DNA of 5,975 nt, from the NCBI GenBank assembly GCA_005789055.1, contig SYAA01000344.1, positions 1 through 5,975 of the forward strand, written 5' to 3'. The notes beneath the pieces are model-generated. The model was given only the letters and a program-made list of their open reading frames with translations, was not told the origin of the DNA and made no database searches. This DNA is from Actinomycetota bacterium (GTDB lineage Bacteria; Actinomycetota; Actinomycetes; Mycobacteriales; Mycobacteriaceae). The number at the start of each line of letters is the position of its first letter. Within the stretch, counting starts at the first letter, position 1. Below, in pieces: positions 1-5,656 of this stretch. Both the position numbers and the translations under genes were made by a program.

Positions 1-38
1 AGAGCGTCGCTGGTCAGCCGGGTAGTTTGATTCGCCAT
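1..38 (-). CDS. 5' end of a divergent gene, probably an Rv2074-like F420-dependent biliverdin reductase (partial)
   Basis: An ATG at 38-36 on the minus strand opens a frame that runs off the left edge of the window; only 12 full codons are visible (M-A-N-Q-T-T-R-L-T-S-D-A, then probably L). From memory, the N-terminus of M. tuberculosis Rv2074 contains NTTTRLSDDAL, which aligns closely. Rv2074 also lies divergently next to the Rv2073c-type SDR gene, so sequence and position agree. Rv2074 belongs to the flavin/deazaflavin-dependent split beta-barrel oxidoreductases and has been reported to reduce biliverdin with cofactor F420. No Shine-Dalgarno sequence precedes the ATG; a TAGCGT -10-like element ends 8 nt upstream, which would suit a near-leaderless transcript. 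The identification rests on 12 residues plus synteny, so the function is inference. Confidence 0.5.
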   Translation of the reverse strand, partial: MANQTTRLTSDA

Positions 39-73
39 CGGGGATCACGCTAGCGCAGTGAATAATCGCAGCC
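39..73. promoter_or_regulatory. Divergent promoter region with likely leaderless starts on both sides
   Basis: Only 35 bp separate the two divergent ATG codons. On the plus strand, AATAAT (61-66, five of six matches to TATAAT) ends 7 nt before the SDR ATG at 74. On the minus strand, TAGCGT (52-47, fits TANNNT) ends 8 nt before the ATG at 38. Neither gene has a Shine-Dalgarno sequence. In mycobacteria a -10 element about 7 nt upstream of an ATG is typical of leaderless mRNAs. An 8-bp palindrome CGCTAGCG (48-55) and a TCAC-N9-GTGA dyad (45-61) lie between and over the -10 elements. No good -35 element is visible: a TTGATT at 27-32 is too far from AATAAT. The region is too short for a cobalamin riboswitch. 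Confidence 0.45.
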
Positions 74-832
74 ATGAAAGACACGGCCGACACGGCCGGC
101 GGGGTGGTGGTGATTTTCGGCGGCCGCAGCGAGATCGGCGTCGAACTCGCCACCCGACTCGCTCCGGGGTCGACGGTCGTGCTGGCAGCCCGCGGTGCTG
201 ACCAACTCGACGACCAGGTCTCGGCGGTGCGCGCGGCCGGGGCCCGGGCCGTGCACACGGTCGAGTTCGACGCCGACGATCTGGCATCGCACGGCCCCCT
301 GGTGGACAAGTTGGTTGGGGAATACGGAGCCATCGGCACCGCGGTGCTGGCGTTTGGCGTCCTGGGTGATCAGGTCCGTGCAGAAGCCGACCCCGCTCAC
401 GCAGTGGCGATCGTGCACACCGACTACGTCGCGCAGATCAGTCTGTTGACCCTGCTGGCCACCGCGATGCGCGATGCCGGCCGCGGGTCGATGGTGGTCT
501 TCTCCTCGGTGGCCGGGGTTCGCGTTCGCCGGGCCAACTACGTCTACGGCTCGGCCAAGGCAGGTCTGGACGGTTTCGCCAGCGGGCTGTCGGATGCGCT
601 CCACGGCACCGGAGTGCGACTGCTGATCGTGCGGCCGGGCTTCGTGATCGGCCGGATGACCGAGGGAATGGATCCCGCGCCGCTGTCGAGCACCCCGGCA
701 CAGGTGGCCGCGGCTACGGCGCGAGCGCTGACGCGGGGTCGCCGCACGGTCTGGGTGCCGTGGGCCTTGCGGCCGTTGTTATTCGGCATGCGACTGCTGC
801 CGCAAGCGGTGTGGCGGAGGATGCCCCGATGA
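74..832 (+). CDS. Short-chain dehydrogenase/reductase of the DprE2/Rv2073c type
   Basis: This 252-residue SDR has a complete Rossmann core. The nucleotide-binding glycine motif is GGRSEIG (16-22), in the DprE2-like form rather than the classical TGxxxGxG. An SS pair lies at 144-145, with the catalytic Tyr158 and Lys162 in YGSAK, followed by a conserved RPGF (187-190). The VRRANYVYGSAKAGLDGF stretch and the C-terminal pattern W-x-P-x-x-L-R ... LP ... WRRMPR resemble DprE2, the reductase that completes decaprenylphosphoryl-arabinose synthesis. The closest relative I can name is M. tuberculosis Rv2073c, which also lies next to cobL and whose substrate is unknown to me. It should use NAD(P)H; a lipid-linked sugar or a tetrapyrrole substrate is speculation. 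The ATG at 74 has no Shine-Dalgarno sequence and is probably leaderless. The gene ends in two in-frame stops (TGATGA, 830-835). Confidence 0.9.
   Translation: MKDTADTAGGVVVIFGGRSEIGVELATRLAPGSTVVLAARGADQLDDQVSAVRAAGARAVHTVEFDADDLASHGPLVDKLVGEYGAIGTAVLAFGVLGDQVRAEADPAHAVAIVHTDYVAQISLLTLLATAMRDAGRGSMVVFSSVAGVRVRRANYVYGSAKAGLDGFASGLSDALHGTGVRLLIVRPGFVIGRMTEGMDPAPLSSTPAQVAAATARALTRGRRTVWVPWALRPLLFGMRLLPQAVWRRMPR
816..820 (+). promoter_or_regulatory. Strong Shine-Dalgarno sequence for the 12-codon ORF
   Basis: GGAGG lies inside the last codons of the SDR gene, 8 nt before the ATG at 829. It is among the clearest ribosome binding sites in the window, and the ATG it best serves opens the small ORF rather than cobL (35 nt from the site to the cobL ATG at 855, 44 nt to the one at 864). 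Confidence 0.5.
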
Positions 833-867
833 TGAACGAAGTGAAGAATCGAGAATGGCTCCGATGA
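829..867 (+). CDS. Putative 12-codon coupled small ORF between the SDR gene and cobL
   Basis: The ATG at 829 overlaps the SDR stop as ATGA (829-832) and follows a GGAGG site by 8 nt. The frame encodes MMNEVKNREWLR and stops at TGA 865-867, which overlaps the cobL ATG (864-866) as a second ATGA. It therefore bridges the only gap in the plus-strand operon with two textbook translational-coupling junctions. The peptide is polar and basic, with no signal sequence and no regulatory codon run such as repeated Cys, Trp or His. Its likely role is to pass ribosomes from the SDR gene to cobL rather than to make a functional peptide. It is unproven: a chance frame in a 30-nt gap is the alternative, and if cobL starts at 855 the second junction disappears. 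Confidence 0.4.
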   Translation: MMNEVKNREWLR

Positions 868-2048
868 TTGTTGTGGTGGGGATCGGCGCTGACGGGATGG
901 CCGGGCTGTCGGAGAACTCGCGGTGCGAGCTACGCAGCGCCACGGCCATTTACGGATCCCCGCGCCAGCTGGATCTGCTCGACGACACGGTTGCCGCACC
1001 GAGGCATCCCTGGCCCACGCCGATGCTGCCCGCGCTGGAACAGTTACCCGTCGATGCGGATATTCACGTCGTAGCCAGTGGCGATCCGCTGCTGCACGGC
1101 ATCGGTGGGACATTGATCCGCCTCTACGGCGCGGAGCGGGTTGTGGTCCTGCCGCACGTGTCCTCGGTCAACCTTGCCTGCGCGCGAATGGGTTGGGCGG
1201 TGTCCGACACCGAGATCATCAGCCTGGTGACAGCGCCGGTGCACACGGCGATTCGCCGGGGTGGTCGCGCGGTGGTGCTGTGCCGCGGCGCCTCCACGCC
1301 CGCCGAGTTGGCTGCACTTCTCGCCGAAACTGGCCGTGGCGCATCGGACTTCACTGTGCTGGAACAACTCGGTGGCCCAGGGGAGCGGATCCGCTCGGGC
1401 CCGGCTGAGGCTTGGTCGGCCGGGCCACCGCCGGATATCGACGACCTCAATGTCATCGCCGTCGAGTACCGGCCGGACGAACGAACCGGGGGCATGTTGC
1501 CCGATGACGTTCTGCTCCACGATGGTCAGATCACCAAGCAGACGGTGCGCGCGGTGACCCTCGCCGCGCTCGCGCCTCGGCCGGGTGAGCTGCTCTGGGA
1601 TGTCGGGTCAGGATCGGGCAGCATCGCCGTCGAATGGTGTCGGGCCGCCCCGAGCTGCTGGGCCGTGGCCTTTGAGTCTGATGCGCTGCGCCGCGATCGC
1701 ATCGCCGCCAACGCGCGCACCTTCGGTGTCGACATCCGGGTGCTCGGCGAGGCACCGGAGAGCTTCGAGGGGGTTTGCCCGGACGTGATCTTCGTCGGCG
1801 GCGGCCTGACCCGCGATGGACTGGTCGAGGAATGCCTCGCGCGGTTGCCGGCTGGCGGAAGGATCGTCGTCAATGCCGTCACTGTGGAATCCGAAGCGCT
1901 GCTGATGAGCTGGTATGCCCGACTCGGCGGCGAACTCCGACGGTTCCAGCACTATCAGGGCGAGGCATTGGGGGGCTTTACCGGCTGGCGTCCACAGATG
2001 CCGATCACCCAGTGGCTGCTGACGGTAAAGGCCGTGACACCGCAGTGA
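864..2048 (+). CDS. cobL: Precorrin-6Y C5,15-methyltransferase (decarboxylating), CbiE-CbiT fusion
   Basis: CobL converts precorrin-6B to precorrin-8X with two SAM-dependent methylations (C5 and C15) and loss of the C12 acetate carboxyl, in the cytosol. From the ATG at 864 the protein has 394 residues. The N-terminal half is CbiE-like, with VVGIGADG (4-11) and ASGDPLLHGIG (71-81), both typical of the corrin tetrapyrrole-methylase fold. The C-terminal half is CbiT-like: HDGQITK (219-225), the SAM motif DVGSGSGSIAVE (246-257), FVGGG (310-314) and NAVTVESE (337-344). I chose 864 because the protein then begins M-I-V-V-V-G-I-G like M. tuberculosis CobL as I recall it, and because GAGAA (851-855) lies 8 nt upstream. 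An ATG at 855 would add three residues (MAP) and has GAAGAA 6 nt upstream. Length and domains are normal for the family. The 3' end overlaps cobM by 4 bp. Confidence 0.95.
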   Translation: MIVVVGIGADGMAGLSENSRCELRSATAIYGSPRQLDLLDDTVAAPRHPWPTPMLPALEQLPVDADIHVVASGDPLLHGIGGTLIRLYGAERVVVLPHVSSVNLACARMGWAVSDTEIISLVTAPVHTAIRRGGRAVVLCRGASTPAELAALLAETGRGASDFTVLEQLGGPGERIRSGPAEAWSAGPPPDIDDLNVIAVEYRPDERTGGMLPDDVLLHDGQITKQTVRAVTLAALAPRPGELLWDVGSGSGSIAVEWCRAAPSCWAVAFESDALRRDRIAANARTFGVDIRVLGEAPESFEGVCPDVIFVGGGLTRDGLVEECLARLPAGGRIVVNAVTVESEALLMSWYARLGGELRRFQHYQGEALGGFTGWRPQMPITQWLLTVKAVTPQ

Positions 2049-2800
2049 CGGTGTACTTCATCGGTGCCGGCCCGGGTGCGGTGGACCTGATCACCGTCCG
2101 CGGCCAGCGATTGCTCCAGCGCTGCGAGGTCTGCCTGTACGCGGGCTCGATTATGCCCACCGACCTGCTCGCGGAATGCCCGGCCGATGCACGCATCGTC
2201 AACACCGGACCGCTGACACTGGATCAGATCATCGATGAGATCGCCGCCGCCGACGCTGCGGGCCACGAGGTCGCACGGTTGCACTCGGGCGATCCTGGGC
2301 TCTACAGCGCTATCGCCGAGCAGTGCCGCCTGCTCGACGCACGGGGAATCAGCTACGAGATCGTCCCCGGTGTGCCGGCTTACGCTGCCGCCGCTGCCGC
2401 ACTGGGTAGGGAACTCACCGTGCCGGGTGTGGCGCAGACAGTAATCCTGACCCGGGTCGCCACGCTGTCCAGCGCGATGCCCGACGGTGAGGACCTGACG
2501 ACGCTCGCGGCGCACGGGGCCACGCTGGTGATCCACCTCGCCAGCCACCGTATCGACGACATCGTGCCGCAACTGCTGGCGGGTGGATACCGACCCGATA
2601 CCCCGGCCGCGGTCGTCGCGTTCGCGAGTTGGCCGCAAGAGGTGGTCCTGCGCGGCACACTGGCCGACATCGCCGGCCAGATGCATGATGCCGCGATCAC
2701 CCGCACCGCGGTGATCATCGTCGGCGATGTCCTTGCGGCCGAGGGGTTCACCGACAGTTACCTGTACTCGTCCGGGCGCACCAGGGGAGACCTGCACTGA
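2045..2800 (+). CDS. cobM: Precorrin-4 C11-methyltransferase
   Basis: CobM (CbiF family) methylates precorrin-4 at C11 to give precorrin-5, using SAM. The 251-residue protein is a single tetrapyrrole-methylase domain with GAGPGAVDLIT (7-17), LHSGDPGLYSA (79-89), the EIVPGVPAY loop (105-113) and the C-terminal TRTAVIIVGDVL (199-210). The start is GTG at 2045, giving M-T-V-Y-F-I-G-A-G-P-G at the N-terminus, as in mycobacterial CobM, and a 4-bp GTGA overlap with the cobL stop. The open frame continues upstream to an ATG at 1775, but that would put 90 unrelated residues before the fold and overlap cobL deeply. AAAGG at 2027-2031 is a weak, rather distant ribosome site, so translation probably depends on coupling to cobL. 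The stop overlaps the cobK start. Confidence 0.95.
   Translation: MTVYFIGAGPGAVDLITVRGQRLLQRCEVCLYAGSIMPTDLLAECPADARIVNTGPLTLDQIIDEIAAADAAGHEVARLHSGDPGLYSAIAEQCRLLDARGISYEIVPGVPAYAAAAAALGRELTVPGVAQTVILTRVATLSSAMPDGEDLTTLAAHGATLVIHLASHRIDDIVPQLLAGGYRPDTPAAVVAFASWPQEVVLRGTLADIAGQMHDAAITRTAVIIVGDVLAAEGFTDSYLYSSGRTRGDLH
2783..2790 (+). promoter_or_regulatory. Ribosome binding site for cobK
   Basis: AGGGGAGA inside the last cobM codons ends 9 nt before the cobK ATG at 2800. It fixes that start and, with the TGATG overlap, suggests both direct initiation and coupling. Confidence 0.6.
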
Positions 2801-3537
2801 TGAGAGTGCTGCTGCTCGGTGGTACGGCCGAGGCGCGGGCACTGGCGGAGCGGCTGCATCCGAGGGTCGACATCATCAGCTCACTGGCAGGCCGGGTACC
2901 CGATCCAGCGCTGCCGGTCGGCCCGGTGCGCATCGGTGGCTTCGGTGGCGCTGACGGATTGCGTGACTGGCTCGTCGATAACGACATCACCGCTGTTATT
3001 GATGCCACCCACCCATTCGCGGCGACCATCACCGTCAACGCCGCGGCAGCCTGCGCCGGACTTGATCTGCCGCACTTGGTGCTCAGCCGGCCGCCGTGGG
3101 ATCCGGCCGGTGCGACGGTCGTCGCCAGTGATACCGAGGCAGCGGAAGTTATTGCCAACAAGGGTTATTCGCGGGTGTTCCTGACTACCGGCCGATCCGG
3201 CGTCGCCGCGTTCTCCGGTAGCGACGCCTGGTTCCTGATCCGGTTGGTAACGGCGCCCGATGTCGGCGCACTTCCCCGCAACCACGAGCTTCTGCTATCC
3301 CGCGGGCCATATGGCTACGACGACGAGCGCGAACTGCTGCGCAGTAGGGTTATCGAGGCGCTGGTGACCAAGAACAGCGGGGGTGCGATGACCCGGGCCA
3401 AACTCGACGCGGCGAGTTCCCTCGGTGCGGACGTGCTGATGATTCAGCGACCGGCGCTTCCCGACGGTGTGGCGGTCGTCAGTTCGGTGCAGGATGCTGT
3501 GGTGTGGGCGTTCAACCGGGGTAGCGCCGAGGCGTGA
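2800..3537 (+). CDS. cobK: Precorrin-6A reductase
   Basis: CobK (CbiJ family) reduces the macrocycle of precorrin-6A with NADPH to give precorrin-6B, the substrate of CobL encoded upstream. The 245-residue protein has the expected N-terminal nucleotide-binding LLLGGTAEAR (4-13), the family signature DATHPFAATIT (68-78), LTTGR (128-132), LLSRGPYGYDDE (165-176) and TKNSGGAMTRAKLDAA (190-205). The length is normal. The ATG at 2800 shares one base with the cobM stop (TGATG) and has a good AGGGGAGA site upstream. It is the last gene of the plus-strand operon. Its final 26 bp overlap the 3' end of cobIJ on the other strand, so the two converging mRNAs would be complementary there at least. Confidence 0.95.
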   Translation: MRVLLLGGTAEARALAERLHPRVDIISSLAGRVPDPALPVGPVRIGGFGGADGLRDWLVDNDITAVIDATHPFAATITVNAAAACAGLDLPHLVLSRPPWDPAGATVVASDTEAAEVIANKGYSRVFLTTGRSGVAAFSGSDAWFLIRLVTAPDVGALPRNHELLLSRGPYGYDDERELLRSRVIEALVTKNSGGAMTRAKLDAASSLGADVLMIQRPALPDGVAVVSSVQDAVVWAFNRGSAEA

Positions 3538-5008
3538 ATACGGTGTCACCGGCCGCAGCGGTGTACCACTGGGTCTGCGACGAGCCCACGATCAGCAGGC
3601 ATCGCATGTCGACATCGGCGGGATCGAGGTCGGCCAACCGGACCACCTTCACCGATTCGTCGGGCCCGGACACGTCGCGGCCGATCACCACCGGGGTCCC
3701 GGCGTCGCGGTGCTCCAGCAACAAATCCCGCATCGCGGCGACTTGCCAGGTACGGCTCTTCGACCCCGGATTGTAGATCGCCAGCACCAGATCCGCCGCA
3801 GCCGCCGCAGCCAGTCGCGCGGCGATGACCTCCCACGGCTTGAGTCGATCGGACAGCGACAGCACCGCGTAGTCATGTCCGAGTGGCGCCCCGACCCTGC
3901 TGGCCACCGCCTGGGCGGCCGTCATCGCCGGGATCACCCGCACGGCGACGTTCGGCCACTGCTTGGCTTCCTCCAGCACGGCGGTGGCCATGGCGAAAAC
4001 CCCTGGGTCACCGGACGATACGACCGCCACCGCGCGGCCCTGCTCGGCCAATTCGCAGGCAAGCCGGGCGCGCAGGGGTTCGTCACTGTTATCGGACGGG
4101 TGGCGGCGCTGGCCCGGACGGATCGGCACCCGGTCCAGATAGGGGCCGTAGCCGATCAAGTCGGTCGCGGCGGCCAACTCGCTCAGGCACTGCGGCGTCA
4201 TGCAGTCGACATCGCCCGGGCCCAGTCCGACAACCGCGATTGTTCCGGTGCGCGGGGTCACTCGGGTGCTGCGGCCGTCACCCGGAACGACGGCGACCGA
4301 GAAGTACGGCACCTGGGCGGCATCGACGTCGGCGGCGGGCATGACCCGCTGACCTTCGCTGCTGGCCCGTTCCACATAGATCGCCTCGTCGAGCCGACCT
4401 GCCATCGAGAGTGCCTCGCGCACTTGGGAGTACGTGCGGCCGAGCTTCATGATCACCGCGGCGTCGGGATCGGCGAGACGGCGGGCGAGTTCGCTGACCG
4501 GCAGCGTGCCGGGCAACACCGATAGCACCTCGTCGCCGGTCGCCAGGGGAGTGCCGATCGCCGCGGAGGCCGCGCTGACCGACGTCACGCCGGGAACGAT
4601 CACCGCGGTGAAGCTCTCGGCCAGTCGGGTATGCATATGCATGTAGGAGCTGTAGAACAACGGATCGCCCTCAGCGAGCAGCGCAACATTCCGGCCCGCT
4701 TCGAGGTGCGCGGCGATGCGATCGGAAGCTTCGGCGTAGAAGTCCTCCATCGCGCCGTCGTATCCGCCGGGGTGATCGGTGTCCCCGGTGGTCACCGGGT
4801 AGACGAGGTGTTCCTCTATCTGGCCCGGCCGCAGATACGGCTCGGCGATGCCGCGCGCGATGCTCTTCCCGTGGCGCGCACTGTGATACGCCACCACGTC
4901 GACGGCGCCGATAATGCGGGCGGCCTTGACGGTCACGAGTTCCGGATCGCCGGGGCCCAGCCCGACGCCGTACAAGGTTCCGCTTATTCGCTTCTGCTCA
5001 TTGCTCAT
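3512..5008 (-). CDS. cobIJ: Fused precorrin-2 C20-methyltransferase / precorrin-3B C17-methyltransferase
   Basis: This 498-residue protein joins two SAM-dependent tetrapyrrole methylases. The CobI half (about 11-240) converts precorrin-2 to precorrin-3A and shows GVGLGPGDPELVT (14-26), LAEGDPLFYSS (111-121) and VPGVTSVSA (138-146). The CobJ half (about 256-498) methylates precorrin-3B at C17 with ring contraction to precorrin-4 and shows GLGPGDVDCMTP (261-272), SSGDPGVFAMA (331-341), IPAMTAAQA (359-367) and IYNPGSKSR (411-419). A short linker (about 242-255) lies between. M. tuberculosis Rv2066 has the same fusion. The ATG at 5008 has a GTGAGG site 8 nt upstream, and residue 11 starts the conserved fold. 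The open frame extends to 5173, but that part overlaps cobH in another frame and looks like shadow sequence. CobG, encoded upstream, acts between the two activities. Confidence 0.96.
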   Translation of the reverse strand: MSNEQKRISGTLYGVGLGPGDPELVTVKAARIIGAVDVVAYHSARHGKSIARGIAEPYLRPGQIEEHLVYPVTTGDTDHPGGYDGAMEDFYAEASDRIAAHLEAGRNVALLAEGDPLFYSSYMHMHTRLAESFTAVIVPGVTSVSAASAAIGTPLATGDEVLSVLPGTLPVSELARRLADPDAAVIMKLGRTYSQVREALSMAGRLDEAIYVERASSEGQRVMPAADVDAAQVPYFSVAVVPGDGRSTRVTPRTGTIAVVGLGPGDVDCMTPQCLSELAAATDLIGYGPYLDRVPIRPGQRRHPSDNSDEPLRARLACELAEQGRAVAVVSSGDPGVFAMATAVLEEAKQWPNVAVRVIPAMTAAQAVASRVGAPLGHDYAVLSLSDRLKPWEVIAARLAAAAAADLVLAIYNPGSKSRTWQVAAMRDLLLEHRDAGTPVVIGRDVSGPDESVKVVRLADLDPADVDMRCLLIVGSSQTQWYTAAAGDTVFTPRRYPG

Positions 5009-5016
5009 TCGGCGGG

Positions 5017-5022
5017 CCTCAC
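5017..5022 (-). promoter_or_regulatory. cobIJ ribosome binding site overlapping the cobH stop
   Basis: On the minus strand GTGAGG contains the cobH stop TGA (5021-5019) and lies 8 nt before the cobIJ ATG. A ribosome ending cobH therefore sits on the cobIJ initiation site, which favours translational coupling. Confidence 0.55.
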
Positions 5023-5645
5023 TCGCGGGCACTCGCGATCGCGTTGACGGCGGCCGCGGCCATCGCACTGCCGCCACGTCGACCTTCGACCACCAGGTAA
5101 TCCATCCCGCGCGGGTTGTCGATGAGTTCCTGTTTGGACTGGGCCGATCCGACGAATCCCACCGGCCCGCCAAGCACCGCTACCGGAGCGGGCATACCGT
5201 CGTCGATGAGTTCGAGTAACCGGAACAGTGCGGTCGGCGCGTTGCCGATCGCAAGAACCGCGCCGCCCATCTGGTCGGCCCACAACTCCACGCCGGCCGC
5301 CGACCGAGTGGTGTCGCGGCGTTGCGCGAGATCGGCCGCGCGGGGATCGGCGACCAGGGATACCACTTCGTTAGCAGCGGGCAACCGCGCCGCGGTGATA
5401 CCGGCGGCCACCATCGACGAATCGCACAGGATCGGAGCACCGGCGGCCAGTGCCGTATGGGTGGCGACCACCACGGAAGAGGTAAAGGCGACATGCTCGG
5501 TCAGGTCGACCTGCCCGCAGGTGTGGATCAGTCGCACCACTACCCGCGCGACGTCCTCGGGAAACCGTCCAAGGTCCGACTCAGCCCGGATTGTCGCGAA
5601 GGACTGCCGGTAGATCTCACCGGCATCGCGGATGTAGTCGAGCAC
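5019..5645 (-). CDS. cobH: Precorrin-8X methylmutase
   Basis: CobH (CbiC family) moves the C11 methyl of precorrin-8X to C12 and forms hydrogenobyrinic acid, the product of the corrin-ring branch. The 208-residue protein matches the family length. It contains HTCGQVD (41-47), whose His41 corresponds to the catalytic histidine (His43 in the Pseudomonas denitrificans enzyme), then CDSSMVAAG (74-82), [10 protein letters not shown] (134-143), [13 protein letters not shown] (159-171) and [18 protein letters not shown] (187-204). The start is GTG at 5645, giving the usual [16 protein letters not shown]-terminus. An AGGGTGAT site immediately upstream overlaps the cobG stop. The gene lies 9 nt after cobG and 10 nt before cobIJ, clearly in one operon, although it encodes the last step and its neighbours encode early ones. 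Confidence 0.96.
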   Translation of the reverse strand: MLDYIRDAGEIYRQSFATIRAESDLGRFPEDVARVVVRLIHTCGQVDLTEHVAFTSSVVVATHTALAAGAPILCDSSMVAAGITAARLPAANEVVSLVADPRAADLAQRRDTTRSAAGVELWADQMGGAVLAIGNAPTALFRLLELIDDGMPAPVAVLGGPVGFVGSAQSKQELIDNPRGMDYLVVEGRRGGSAMAAAAVNAIASARE

Positions 5646-5648
5646 GTC

Positions 5649-5656
5649 ATCACCCT
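5649..5656 (-). promoter_or_regulatory. cobH ribosome binding site overlapping the cobG stop
   Basis: AGGGTGAT on the minus strand shares two bases with the cobG stop TAG (5657-5655) and ends 3 nt before the cobH GTG at 5645; its GG-rich core is about 6-8 nt from the start. It supports the GTG start and coupling to cobG. Confidence 0.45.

Noticed and set aside
39..73. Possible cobalamin riboswitch upstream of the operon
   Set aside because: Cobalamin riboswitches are around 200 nt and need a leader; only 35 bp separate the divergent genes and no B12-box-like sequence is visible.
1775..2044. Upstream extension of cobM to an ATG at 1775
   Set aside because: It would add 90 residues unrelated to the methylase fold and overlap the conserved CbiT part of cobL; the GTG at 2045 gives the expected N-terminus and a GTGA junction.
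1955..2842. A 295-codon open frame on the minus strand, antisense to cobM
   Set aside because: It spans the ends of three well-supported genes on the other strand and shows no domain; high-GC shadow frame.
3541..3563. CGGTG / CACCG / CGGTG inverted repeats just after the cobK stop, a possible terminator
   Set aside because: The stems are only 5 bp with no T tract, and the sequence is explained by conserved cobIJ codons; too weak to call.
3467..4525. A 352-codon open frame on the plus strand, antisense to cobIJ
   Set aside because: It lies opposite a clear, complete cobIJ. Its composition (many Arg, Gly, His) is typical of shadow frames in high-GC DNA, and it shows no recognisable fold or motif.
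4631..4642. Perfect 12-bp palindrome ATGCATATGCAT, AT-rich in GC-rich DNA
   Set aside because: It lies inside cobIJ and is explained by the Met-His-Met-His codons of the CobI half, at a position similar in other mycobacterial CobI proteins; no sign of a separate role.
5009..5173. Upstream extension of cobIJ to 5173
   Set aside because: The extra 55 residues overlap the cobH 3' end in another frame and have no methylase sequence; the ATG at 5008 has a good ribosome site.
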